Assembly: GCA_030141605.1 (NCBI GenBank)
Contig: JAQGDQ010000106.1
Span: forward strand, 372,001 to 436,000
Source of the DNA: Tubiluchus corallicola
Taxonomy: Eukaryota; Priapulida; Priapulimorpha; Priapulimorphida; Tubiluchidae
Direction: 5' to 3'
Length of the DNA stretch: 64,000 bases
The position numbers were made by a program, and so were the translations under genes. The notes under the pieces were generated by a model. That model searched no databases. It worked only from the letters and a program-made list of their open reading frames with translations, and was not told where the DNA came from. Shown one piece after another: positions 1 to 12,600 of this stretch (positions are counted from its first letter, which is position 1; each line of letters opens with the position of its first letter).

Positions 1-70
1 CTGGGGCAAAAATTATGTGAATTGTATCACAACACCTTGAGAAAATGTACAAGAAGGTACATGTACTTAC

Positions 71-2354
71 CATATATGGAGATTTCCTTCAAAATCACCA
101 GTGGCAAAAGATCTTTGTTGTAGGCTACTTGCACCAAATGTACCACATTTGAAAGCCTTTCCTTTCTCCTCCTAAATAATCAAACATATGAACAATAAAC
201 AACAGAGTAACCATGAACTACAAGTTAGTGCCTCAGCTTGTTGCTATAATTCATTCAAAAGCATATTGCCAATCTGGTTGATCCTAATTTGAGGTCAACC
301 CTGCAGTCTTTTGTTTAACAACTGCTTCTTTTACGGAACATAAACCTCTAGTCGCTGTTTTTTTATTAAATGCCAACACTTTGTTCATAGTACTTGCTTT
401 TCTGATCTTTTTCGTAGGTTTACTCTATAGACATTCCCAGAAGCAGGGGCTTACAAATGCTTATAAATAGCTTTATCCCTCACATTTCTTACCTGTGAAA
501 TTCTCTACCAAAAACTTGTTTCTTGAAAACTACAACCTGATTCAAGAAAAACATTAAAAGATACCTTTTATCACCAGCAGATTAGTTATAAATTCTATTT
601 CTGTGAATACCTATTCACATCACTTTTTAACGTGCCCCCCATCTTAAGTACAGCAAATGTGAGCAAGTTCATAGTTGATAATAAATCAAGATAATGTACT
701 TCAGTCTAAAGACAAAAAAAAGATGATCTACCTATGTAGATGCTCGTCTAATCTGCAGCTGAAAAAAGCTTCACCAATCAAAGTAAAACTTCTAGAGCAG
801 GAAATATACATTTTAGGAAGTCCTACGATGTTAGTATTTTTATCATTCAAGAGTCATACAATCATCACCCGGCAAGGTATCAATAATTATATTTTATCAG
901 TTTTGCAAACTTCGGATAAAGCTAATTATGCAGCCCTTCTCTGCTGAAATATGTTCAAGAAAAAGTTGCTTGAATGACCTAATTGAAGGCATTGCTAAAC
1001 TTCAGCTATTTTTTGAGTCATCACCAATAACTGATAATGACATGTTCACATGTTTTTCGAAACTTGACAGCTCCTTCAATAAAACTGTGGTTCAATTTAA
1101 TGTGAAGCTGGCTAACATAAACGAGTTTTTCAAAAATAAACTTCTGCTTTGCACAGGACTTTGAATTTTTGGTGATGACCTGTCATCATGACTTGTGCGT
1201 GACTTGGTTTAAAGTGAGGGAGAGGTTGCACCAGGTTGCCAGCCTCACTCTCTCCACGCCAGAAGTATGATCCATGAGAAAGGCAGAGCCAGTACAACTG
1301 GTACTTCAGGCGTCACAGGAGTTGTAGGAATCATGGTGCTATGCAATATGACCCGCCTATAGGGACTTCAGCTCTGGATTTTTCCTTGGGGTTTACTCCC
1401 GAAGCCTTTCTCATGGAGGTTTGTGATCAGTGTTTTCCTTCACCTAGATGGATTGCCGGCCAAGGCTAAGGAGCCCCATCTACCCCATAATACTGGTATA
1501 ACATAACCATAAATACGGTGTCCGTGTAGCTGCACATGGTGAGAACACTGACATTTATTCATCTGCAACAACTATGGCTGAGTGCAGAAAAATTCTTTGT
1601 CATATATACCTTATGAACTAGAAAGTTTTTTATTGCCCCCTTTACTAACTTGTAAAGAAAAATCTTTCAGAAAAATTTTCTCCTGCCGATGTTCATCATT
1701 TAGTATGCCGCAGCTACCATCATCGCATCCGGATATCTGCATACTATGAAAAACCCCTAATAGTTACGTACTTTTTGACCTGCCGACTGCAATCACTGTT
1801 CGGGGAGTTGGATTCGAGGCAGCAAGAAAAAGAATCATTCAAAATAGATGTCATTTGTTACACGCGCTTTACCTAGGTATACTCCATCACAGTATCTCTG
1901 CCGAGGTACAGTGCACTGTAGTATATTTCCCATGGTATACTCTGCGGAGGTTCACTCCGCCATGGTGCACGGTAAAGTAGTATAAAGGGCGCCTCGATGC
2001 AAGGCGACCACTGAACAATGAATATTTGAATATAGAATATGAAAAGAGGCGATATGGTTTACGTTTATGTCCACACACATAGTCCATATCTGTAACCTCG
2101 AAAACGCATGGGACGATTAGGACCTGATTGTTGACAGTACCATTCATAATAGTACTATTAATACTCAGAAAACTGCTTACTTGATGAACTAGTTTAGCAT
2201 CTGTGCCGCAAATTTCGAATATTTGTAGTGCTCCAGTTCCACGAGGATGACTGCCAAGAACAACAACTTTTGCGCTACATGGAATCCATTTCACATCATA
2301 AAGAGTAAAATTAAGAGATTTTTCGATGTGTAAAATTATTTGAGGTTTATCCAT
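71..2354 (-). CDS. WDR92 (DNAAF10): WDR92/DNAAF10-type WD40 protein, N-terminal exons (partial)
   Basis: Two coding exons are visible: exon 1 at 2181-2354 (58 codons, phase 0, donor GTAAGC) and exon 2 at 71-171 (33 codons plus 2 nt, acceptor TTTAG, donor GTAAGT). The start is the ATG at 2352-2354. The peptide opens [17 protein letters not shown] and contains [20 protein letters not shown]. Exon 2 contains [20 protein letters not shown] and ends GNLHIW. Both blocks match the N-terminal WD40 region of WDR92 (also called monad), a seven-bladed propeller of about 357 residues. That protein works in the cytoplasm with the R2TP-like co-chaperone complex to preassemble axonemal dynein. The remaining blades lie left of the window. 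The intron is about 2 kb and holds a GC-richer repeat-like segment. Identity is recalled from the family, not computed. Confidence 0.88.
1190..1560. repeat. Probable interspersed repeat in WDR92 intron 1, unclassified
   Basis: This block is clearly richer in G and C than the surrounding intron and has no coding potential. It reads like a low-decay insertion (for example TTGGGGTTTACTCCCGAAGC at about 1387-1406). I see no terminal inverted repeats, poly-A tail or target duplication, so the class is unknown. It could be a SINE or a fragment of a larger element. Confidence 0.3.
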
Positions 2355-2639
2355 GCTTGTTAGGAAGCCGCAACGTTGGGCGCCATTTGGTACGTTAGGT
2401 CATGTACCGAACTTGCACTACTGCGCATGTAAATAAAAATTTCAGGCGAACTTTTTATTTCAGATTCAGTTCTGTGTGAAGTGTTGAGGCGTTCTGAACT
2501 TGAATATTATCTTATTTCATCATTATTGTAATGACGATAATGTAATACTTCTTTAATAATAATATTAATAAATTATAAATAAATAAAGCAACTAGGCCTA
2601 TTTCATTCTAGAAGTATTCTTGCTGACAATGCACTATTT

Positions 2640-3390
2640 GCCCTCCCACTATACTAAATTCCCTGAGATGTTAAATATAGTGGCTCACAGCAGATGGGAG
2701 GCCATGCCATCAGAACATTTTGTTCCCATTGGGATAACATGGGATCTATTAATTTTGATGGATTCTGCTGCCAATGCTTGTCAAGATGTGCCTTAAATTG
2801 CGCAACGTTTGTTGCCTCAACGACATTTGCTGGAGCCTGGATCAACAACCCTGAATGAAAATATGTCCCGACGTCTTGACCAACTGCCTTGGATGTAATG
2901 CAGCTCTCTTCTCTGTTGTTGACGTCTTGTAACATAACCATTTATGTGTACTTTGTCAATACCACGCAGAATCTTAACAGTTTGGATCACGTCCTATTTC
3001 AGGCGCCTATGCTCAAGTATGGTTAGATCAATTTCTTGAAGCCTTTGTGAACAAACTAAGTTACTCGATCAGTCCTGGAATCAACCTTGTGATTCTTCAT
3101 TGAATTTTCTCTACTGTGCGTGTTAATCCTGTCTTGGAAAGTCATACACCACATCTGCGTAACCTAGGATGAGTCGGACCAATGACTTATATAACCTGAG
3201 AACCATTGTTTTAATGTTTTATCAAGAAACTGAAAATTGCACATGATTAGTGTTAACCTGCAGTCAGCCTTCTAGCTGTCTGATGTAAGCAATATGAGGC
3301 CAGAAGTCAATTTTGCTGTCTACAATGACTCCAAGGTCTGTTTCCGTATCAACTTTGCTAATACTTGACACTTGATTACCAGATCTGATG
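2640..3390 (-). mobile_element. Decayed LINE reverse-transcriptase C-terminal remnant
   Basis: Read on the minus strand, short in-frame pieces of a non-LTR retrotransposon ORF2 appear in the right order: DLGVIVDSKIDFWPHI (about 3290-3340), RLKYKSLVRLILG-like text around 3160-3210, RLQEIDLTILEHRRLK then DVIQTVKILRGIDKV (about 2955-3050), and PANVVEATNVAQFKAHLDKH (about 2770-2840). These are typical of the region after the catalytic core in CR1/jockey-like LINEs. The frame shifts several times and stops interrupt it, so it is a dead 5'-truncated copy. Confidence 0.7.
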
Positions 3391-4921
3391 GCACAGTTTA
3401 GACTGGAAAATAGTTCTACCAACAGTCATTACCTTATTTCTTTAGTATAAAAAATTAAAACTGACATCACAATAACAGTACTGTCCCTGATTTAAAAACA
3501 ACTGTGAGTGAAACTAGCCACGAGTAAAAAATACCCTGCAAACTACTGCAGATGGCATTGTCTTTTGTAGAGAAACAAAAACCGTGTAAAAGTGCATTGG
3601 CAGGCGAATTAAACTATCTGCAAATTATTATGTGTATGTTATACACAATTCATGTATGCGTCATAATGCAAAACACTGGTACCGAGATAAACTCACCAGC
3701 ACCACCTGTAAACCTCGACTAATATATTAATACTAACATATATAGTAGGTTGTTTATGAAATGCGTATTGTTCATATTATAATTAATTTAAAAACGTTAC
3801 TATGGAATATATATAGCTATCGGTGGTAACAGCTGAGCAGCACTGGCTAAGCAGTAGCGCTTACATTTTCACAACACTGATTGATTAGGAAGTAAATGGC
3901 TCATCGGCCTGTATACAACACTCCAGATCAAAAATGAGTGAAGGGGAAAACATTTCACCTGCCATATATAGTGCCTCACATGAGCCTTTTATAAGCTTTA
4001 AAAGTACAGTAATATTAAAAAATAATAATTAGCTTTAGAAATCAATTGCTCATCCTAATGGCTCAAAATAGATAAATTAATTAAGGTACTAATAATAATT
4101 TTATTAAATTTAAAACTTAAACTTCATTTTAATAATTATTGTTATTGAATAAGAAGAACAACGACGATTAAGCTTAACACATTACATATTTAAAAGTTTT
4201 AATGCACCTCAATTTCTGAAGCTCCGATTAGTGGGGTACATGGTACTTTCCGATAAACCGATAACTGTATCTCTGCGGCCAGGCTAAACAACACCTGCGC
4301 GATATACGGGCTGGACCAAATAGCAAGTACCGCATTGTCCAGCCGATGCGGTATATGGGCTAATGCCAAATGGCGCCCAACACGCCATACACTTTATTGC
4401 AGTAACCGCAAATAAATGAGATAACAATATGATTACGGAAACTTTCATTATTTTGACGCGCCTGCAAATAAATTTTTAAGATCATCACCACCATATATAC
4501 GTACACATATATACTATGTAATCCCATGGTTATTCGGTCACCACGCTTGGAAAAGACCGAACAGCTGCTTGTGCAATTCATCTTGTTGTGCAAATTCACA
4601 AATTGAAAATCATGAAAATATTAATTTTGTCATTTTAAAAAGTAACTTTTTTGACCAGGCAGTTAGCCTTCAACCAAATTGAATCAAAGCCAAAACTAAA
4701 AGTTTGCAAAATTTGCATTACACTCAAGATATAATCTACACAAACTAAGGCAAGCTCTTGGCATTTGCCCATCTGCAAAATCTAATACATATAGGGACCG
4801 ACATTATGGAAGTTTGCAAGTCTTAAAGTGCCAATATAATATAACACAACCCGAAAAGACAAAACATGAGGTTAACCTGTGTGGGAGGGCCATTCCTAAT
4901 TGCTAAACTCAACAGTGAAAG

Positions 4922-5370
4922 TATTATAATGACAGTAAATTATAGAACTGATTTAGTTTATTAAGTATTATCATGCTCTTTTTACAGAAACAGAGTAATA
5001 AGGGAAAGAAAACAATTAGCATCACACAATGTAAACCTTCATCTCTTATTCAACCTGTATGCAAAACATGGAATATCTGTTATAATAATTAAAGAAAGAG
5101 CTTATTAATAGTAAACTACTAAAGCCATTGGTAATGGCAATAAATTATAGAACTGTTTTAGCTTACTGAGTATTATCATACTCTTTATAGAAACAGAGTA
5201 ACAAGGGAAGGAAAGCAATTAATATCAATCACACAATGAAAATCTTCATCTCTTATTCAACTTGCATGCAAAACATGTATGTATGTAAGTAAAATAATTA
5301 TAAAACATGTAATATATGCTGTAATAATTAACGAAAAAGCTTATTAGTACTAATGCCACTGTTGACAAAA
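4922..5370. repeat. Diverged tandem duplication of about 220 bp
   Basis: Two adjacent segments, about 4922-5115 and 5141-5360, share long stretches in the same order: AAATTATAGAACTG, GTATTATCAT, AAACAGAGTAA, CTTCATCTCTTATTCAAC and GCAAAACATG. Small insertions separate them. They are non-coding and lie just beyond the likely CENP-E 3' end. Confidence 0.65.
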
Positions 5371-5773
5371 TTTATTGTAATAAAAGCTTAAAACATGTAG
5401 GCTCTATGTTTTGCAAAAGTCTGGTAATAATGGGTACATCCACTTTCTCTTCAGGTACAACCTTAGTGGAAGCCAAAAAACTTAAAATTTTTGCAGTGTA
5501 GCAACTGTTAAATATTTCCATGCAAGCGTGAGGGTTGTGTAAGCTGATAACCAAGACAAACGATGAAAAAACAATATTATGAGAGCAGCAACTCAGCATA
5601 ATCTTACTGAATGCATTCATTGCAGAAAAAACGTGTGATACCAATGTACTAATTACATCTATCATCATTAGAAAAAAGCAGCACATATAAAATAGTGTGG
5701 CACATAAGTGACATTATGCAAACACAGTAATGACTAAATACAGGAACAAAACAAGTCAATAATATCGCTCTAA

Positions 5774-8700
5774 TCATTGTTGTTTACAATCTGATGGAAC
5801 ATGATCAGATTTTTTTGCAAATACTTCTTGGTTTGATGAGCTCATGTTTGAATCATTTTCAATAATTGATGCCGTATCACCTGGTGCTTGAAGATAACTC
5901 GTAGTAGATGAGGACCTTTTAGCTACATCTTTTCGTGGGCTGTTAGTCATTCCTGTAATGTAAGCAAAAACTTGTAGAAAAGGTTAATTACATTAATTAT
6001 ACACTTGTTACCTCAAATCTTAAGCATTTACAAAGTGAAAAGAGTTGCACCAGGAAAATTTGAACCACCAATACAAAAATGATTTACATGTACACTACAG
6101 TAAATTAGCAGAGAGTTTTACTTTCTAAAAACATATTTCATGTGCATGATACAACTTGAAACCATCAATAGCTTCTATTTATGGCTTGCATTCGATTCAG
6201 AGATTGTGCACACAATGTGTGAATAATCTTGATTTATAGAAAATCTGCAATTCTCTCACTCAATATTCAACATTTTGACTGAGAACTACTCAATGAAAAG
6301 TCAGACATGTCAAACTACACATGCATCACACACACGCATGCACACACATAGCAAGATGATAACATTATTTATTATATTTTTATGATACACTATCTTGTAT
6401 AGTACAATACAATGCAATAAAATAATATAAATTTGTTATTTGTTATGTTTTTTGGCTCTATTGCTAAATGTACTAACTCTGTTTTGTACTTTTGTATTTT
6501 GTTGTTGTTTTGTTGTATGTATGTCATTGGACTATAATGTATATGCTAACAATGAATTCTAGCAAAAATGCATTTACCTTGCAATGGCTGAGAAGCACGT
6601 TCTTTTTTTGCCATGTCTTGTTTGATGTAAGCTCGAAGTTTATGAACCTGTTCTTCCCGTCTCTTCCGTTCTTTCTCACTTTCCTCCAGTTTTTGCCTAA
6701 GCAAAAAGTTTCACTAATACATATCCATCACCAAGCAATCATGAAAAGAAATACATGTGAAATCTTGACAATAAAAAGCCACAAGGAAACACAACCATGC
6801 TTCTGCATGTTTGCAGTCTCATTTTTCAAGACAACTTTCACAGTTAGCTAGGTTCCAGTCTCGTTACAACATTATACAGTATGTGTAGTAGTAAGACTGG
6901 TATTGAGTGCCGAAAACTGGTGTTGCAAGCTGTATGTACAAAAATGGAACTACCGAAATATAAACAATGAGTTGTTACAGCTCAAATGTCTTTGTAACAT
7001 GGCTTGAATATCTGAATTTGAGCAATAAAACAGTCATAAGTGCTTAAGAAAACTGGAATATTGGATGCAAGAAATATGTTTTCAGGCTGCATATTATATG
7101 TGAAATGACATTTAACAGGAGGTGCATCAAAGCAGAAGAAAAAAATCCAGGTACTATAGCATAATTTTCAAAAAACACCGCCTAATTGTGCAAATCAGAT
7201 AAACTTGAAACTATCTTTTTTAATTTGTTCATATTGCCGGCCAAATGACTTATACTTTAAAACAGCTGCAGTAACTTTTAACAACTTAACAGCAACTTAC
7301 CTGAGAACATTCATTTCTTTATTGAGATTGTACACCCTATTCTCCAGTGTTAGCACTAGACACTCGCTAACAATTCCACTTCCTCCTCTACCATAAGAAA
7401 CCCGAGGGAGTTCCATTTCGCTGGAACCTGCAAAAAGTGTAAATAATTCAAAGAAAAATTCCAAAAACAGAATTCTAACATCACCTACCTTTAGTATAAC
7501 AACGCAGCATGCTAATAATAAAAGAACCAGAGCCGTCGATGACACTGTGGGCAATATTTGCAATATTTGACAAAACGCATGGACGCATACACACACACAT
7601 TCAGTGGTAGAAAGACTGCATTTCAGTACAGTTGATAAATTCTCAAGTAGCTAACATTAACACAACCATATACAGAGTGTAGATATGCTGGTACTTAAGA
7701 AACTCCTGTAAATCAGGCAGTGCTCCTGGGATCTGCCCATAGAAGGTTAAAAACTTTCTGTCAAAGTTAGATTGCCGATATATCATACATAACCCTAATT
7801 CACTGCATTGAGTTACTCAGATTTTCCCACTATCCTAGATTCTCCCTTGAAAGAGAATCATTGCAAGCCATTGTCCTAAAATTGCCACTCATCATATATC
7901 ATCTAGATTTGACATTCTGCAGGGCAAAACCTGCTTCTGCAACACTATAATTGATTCCTGGAGTTGCCCTCCCCCACTGGGGGGCTAAAATACTTTTGTC
8001 AAATGTCGGAATGTCAGTAAGAACAGGTTACTACAATTCACCACACTGAGCTGACTCAGAGACTCATCCTGGACCCTCCCGTCCACCGAGGGAAGGACAT
8101 AACTGGGCATCACCCAAAAGTTGTCGCCCATCACCTAACATCTACACTTGAATTTTTGTGGAACAAACTATGCCTTTATAACACTATAGTGATCATGTCA
8201 TGGATTTGCCCTGACCCCCTCCCACCTTACTCCAGTCCTTTGAGATGACTTGCATTCTTCCACTATACCTGGCACCATTCTGGATCCTACCCTAGGGGAA
8301 GGGAATAGAACTGCCATTGCCGAAAAATTGTTGCCCATCGCCTAACATCTTAACACGTGACATTATGTGGGACAAAACCTGTTTTTATAACTGCAAGTGT
8401 TCAAATCATGAAAATGTCCTAACTTCTCACTAAGGCAGAGAGGCTGGTCAAATACTTCTGTCAGTAGTGGCAGGTCAATTCATCACACTGAGTTGACTCA
8501 GAGTCTCCTACTATGTTCATCATTCCTATACAGCTATAACCCGTTTAACCCATTGTGGATATGTCCTCGAGAAGACCTTGGTCACGATCTTGTCCCAAAG
8601 TTACCCACACCAAAAATCTCAAGGCTATCTCAAACTGGTTTATACTGGAAAACACCCCTGTCAAGAGCAGGGTAAAAAACAATGATAAAAACAAAAGGAA

Positions 8701-9644
8701 ACTTACACTTTGTATAAAGCATGACAAAGTAAATACTAAAAAATGTTTTATTTTGGTTTCAAGCAATCACACAAAATAGCAAACAAACAGTAATGTTATT
8801 GCACTTGCTTTCTGGCCAAAACTTAAGGATCATTACACAGAAAGCTATATTCTCTTGTTACTGTAAACATAACGAAGTGCCTACTCTGGCTTTGAGCACT
8901 TCCGGAACGTAGTGAATCCAGTTCAAATTGAAGTGCATTGAGCTGTTTTTCGACATCAGCAAGTTTCTTTTTAGCCTCTGCCTCGCTTTTCACAGCACTG
9001 TCTAAAGTCTGATTCACTTTGCGAAGCTGGGTCCTGTAATCCTGAGACACAACAAGAAATCATTACATTGAATTTAAAGTTTTATTTGAAAAAAAATAAT
9101 ATTTAATTTCGAAACTTTTGCTACAAGTAGAAAAAAAATGTTGAAAGTTCGAAATTACTATACAAAAGAAAACACATTATTGTCTTTCTTAGTACATTTG
9201 TATCGTGATAAGTCATGTTTGCTTGCAAAGAAAGATGAGAAATTAAGTTTTTGGTATCAGGATCCACAAAAGACGAAAACTAAATATGACCATTGAGAAA
9301 GATGTTAAAAAAATTCTTTATAGAACGCTTTATTTGGCTACGTTGAAAATCACGAAGAAACTCAATTCTTGCACTTTACAGAACATTTTACTTTTAATCA
9401 AGAAAACCTCTCAGCTGTCTATTAAATACTGTTATTAAAAATAATGCACCAGTAAGTCAACTACTATCAATGTATATGATTACCCGACACCGGTCAGTTT
9501 CGTGTTCAATGGATTCCTTGGCTTTAGCCAACTCCTTTTTAGTTTTTTCATGCTCATGCCACGAGTTCTTCACTTCAGCAGTGAGTTTAGCTATCTTATG
9601 TTCTAAAGCTGCTTTATTGTCTGCCACTTGCTTTTTTTCCAATT
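5774..9644 (-). CDS. CENPE: CENP-E exons 19-23: C-terminal tail
   Basis: Exons 9484-9644 and 8885-9041 finish the coiled coil ([37 protein letters not shown]). Exon 7301-7427 contains [20 protein letters not shown], matching the conserved GGGSGIV segment near the vertebrate CENP-E C terminus. Exon 6578-6696 is a short helix rich in Glu, Arg and Lys. Exon 5774-5952 is Ser/Thr-rich with SPRK, a possible CDK site, and ends CKQQ before TGA at 5774-5776. The final Cys lies four residues from the end, as in a farnesylation box; vertebrate CENP-E is known to be farnesylated there. Confidence 0.9.
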
Positions 9645-12600
9645 CTGAAAAAAATGAACTGTTAATGCAATCTACCACAAGTAACCACAAATAAATAATA
9701 GTGCAATTCCTGACACTGCCCATTTTCACTTCACAGATGCAGCATGTTCCTGAAAAAGAATGGCAAGCAATAATGATGCTTAGTCTCGCCTGGAAAAGTT
9801 TTCACTCCAACTCCAACCAACCACTAAATGACCAGGCTCAGTGTTCCTTAATTTTGATCAACAAGCTCATGCAATAATTACTCAGATTCATCTCGTTCTA
9901 CACATTATTTCTCTCAGTCTTTAATTTTCAGAAATAAGTACTAAATGTTAATTTTAAAAAAATTGCAAAATTACTTATTGATGCACACATACCATCGTGA
10001 TTTGATTTCTCAAGCTCTTCAGATAACTTCTTGGCTTCCTGCTTAGATTTCTCTAACTCTTTAGACAACTTCTGAATTTGCTCTACAGATCTGTCTCTCT
10101 CCTGTCGAGCTCTCCTAGCACTCTGTTTTTCTTCTTCGATTTCGTTATCCACATCATTACAAGCTTCTGTTAGACGATCTACATCTGCTTGTAGGCATTG
10201 ACACAGTTGTGACGCTTTTGCCAACTCCGAGCGCAAATTGTCACATTCACTGACTGCAGCTCTGGCTCGATCAGTTTCTTTATTTAAGGCGCTTCTTGCC
10301 TGTTGGACGTTTTCATCTAAATTTGCAAGTTTCTGCATGAGCTGCTTGTTCTCCGCATATAGTTTTTGCGACTCCTCACTTTGAACTGCTATGCTACATT
10401 TAGTACCACTTTGCTTAAATTTCTCTAGCTCTTCAGTCAAGTCCTTGGCTTGTTTTATAGCTTCATCTCTCTCTGCTCGAGCTCTCCTAGCACTCTGTTT
10501 CTCTTCTTCAATTTCGTCGTCCACATCATTACAAGCTTCTGTCAGACGATCTACATCTGCTTGTAGGCATTCACACATTTTCGACGCTTTTGCCAACTCC
10601 AAGCGCAGATGGTTGCATTCACTGACTGCAGCTCTAGCTTGATCAGTTTCTTTATTTAAGGCGCTTCTTGCCTGTTGGAGATTTTCGTCTAAACTGGCGA
10701 GTTTCTGCATGAGCTGCTTGTTCTCCGCACATAGTTTTTGCGACTCTTCACTTTCAACTGCTACGCTACATTTAGTACCAGTTTGCTTAAATTTAGCAAG
10801 CTCTTCGGTCAAGTCTTTGGCTTGTTTTATAGCTTCATCTCTCTCTGCTCGAGCTTTCCTAGCACTCTGTTTCTCTTCTTCAATTTCGTTGTTTAGATCA
10901 TTACAAGCTTCTGTCAGATGATCTGCATCTACCTGCAAAAACTCACATTTTTGAGAGAAATTTTCCAACTCAATGCGCAGACTGTCGGATTCTTGAAGAG
11001 CAGCGGTAGCTCGTTCACCTTCTCTTTTCAGATCAACTCTTGCTTGCTGGAGGTCTTCTTTTAGATTGGCATATTTCTCAATATGCATATGCCATTCGTT
11101 TTCATCAGGCAGTTTTTGCGAATTGTCACTTTGGACAACATCGTTATTTTTACCCTCAGCCTTGTCGGGTACTTCTATCTGCTTTTCTTGTTCATGTATT
11201 TTAAACTTCAATTTATTAATTTGTTCTTCCGCATCAGCAAATTCATTGCAAGCTGCAAGGAGTTCTTTATTTTGTTTTTCCAAATTACCACATTTACCTG
11301 TTTCATTTGAAAGTTGTTTACCAAGTTGTTTAATACGTTCGTTTAGTGTTTCCACTTGTTCTTGCAAACCAGCTTTTTCCACTTCAACTGCTTTCATTAA
11401 ATTATTCCTTTCTTCTACAAGAGTCCGTAATGTATCTAATTGCTCTCTGAAACAATTTAACTGATTTTCTAATTTAAGGTTTTCTCTTTTGAGTGTTTCA
11501 ACTTCTTCGTTGGCAGTATCAATTTCATCATAGGTACCTTTTAATCTATCAACCATTTCCTCTGCAGAATTCCGCAGTTCCACTTCAACTCCCAATTTTC
11601 TAGTAAGCTCATCAATATCAGAATTTAATTTTGCAATATTTTCTCGTAGGGCATTTTTCTCATCTTCAGCTGCTTTCAACTGTTGATCTTTATCATCTAC
11701 CAGACTTAGCAATTCTTCCTTTGCTGCTTCAACAACCTTCAGTTCTTCTCTGAGAGTTGACATTACTTGTTCTAGGTTCGCAAAGCGCAAAGTTCTCTGT
11801 TCATTTTGTTCTTTTTCATGGTTTAATTCTTCACGGACGGAAGTTAAATCTTTTTCCAAGTTTTCTTCTACTAACATTTCTGCATCCACCTGCTTCTGCA
11901 ATAAACACTTTTCTTCTCGCAGCTTTGCCATTGCTGTTTCTTGTAACTCCACAACTTTGTAAGTATTATCACGAGACTCCTTCAATGCCGTTATCTCAGC
12001 TTCTAGCCGAGTGCGAGCGTCACACATTTCTTCCATGTCAGTTTCAAACTGATTACGTTGTGCCACATTAGCATCTTTTAATTCTTTTTCTGCATTCTCC
12101 AGTGTTGCAATTCGCTCCTTAAGTCCCGTCTGTACTGCACTTTTATTAGTTACAGCAGCTTCATATTCAAGCTCAAGACTTTTCAACTTCTCCTGCTGGT
12201 TATCCACTTCAGCTAATCGATCGTCATATCTTATTTGCAGTTCAGAAAGCTGCGCTTCAAATTCTTTGCACTTATCTACAGCTTCTTGTAGCTGTTTCTC
12301 AGTAATTTGCAGCTGAGATACATGTGCTGTGCAGCTTTCTTCCATTGACTGAAACTTCATCTCAAGAGCTTCCTTGGACATTTTCAGTTCACTTACATCG
12401 GCCAGTTCAACTTCAAATTGATACTGCAGTGTCGCATACTCTGCTTCAGCTTTTCTTCTGCGATCATATTCAGACTGCAGTTGTGCATCAAGTTCTCCAA
12501 CTTTCCTCCTTAAATCATCAACAACAATGGCAGTATCTTTGTTATCATGCCATGCAACGGTTTTATCTAGTTTTGATGATAGTGCACCTTCGGCATTTAA

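Larger units (their letters stand above)
2355..5773. other. Intergenic region between WDR92 and CENP-E
   Basis: This is the space between the WDR92 start codon and the CENP-E stop codon. It contains a TGCGCATG site near 2423-2430 that resembles half of an NRF-1 motif just upstream of WDR92, a LINE remnant, and a diverged tandem duplication. An AATAAA signal on the minus strand at 5371-5376 could end the CENP-E transcript about 400 nt after its stop. The rest is AT-rich DNA in which I see no gene. Confidence 0.6.

Noticed and set aside
675-1164. Two overlapping plus-strand open frames (90 and 78 codons) in WDR92 intron 1
   Set aside because: They are in different frames, have no recognisable domain and no splice context, and lie antisense inside an intron of a clear gene.
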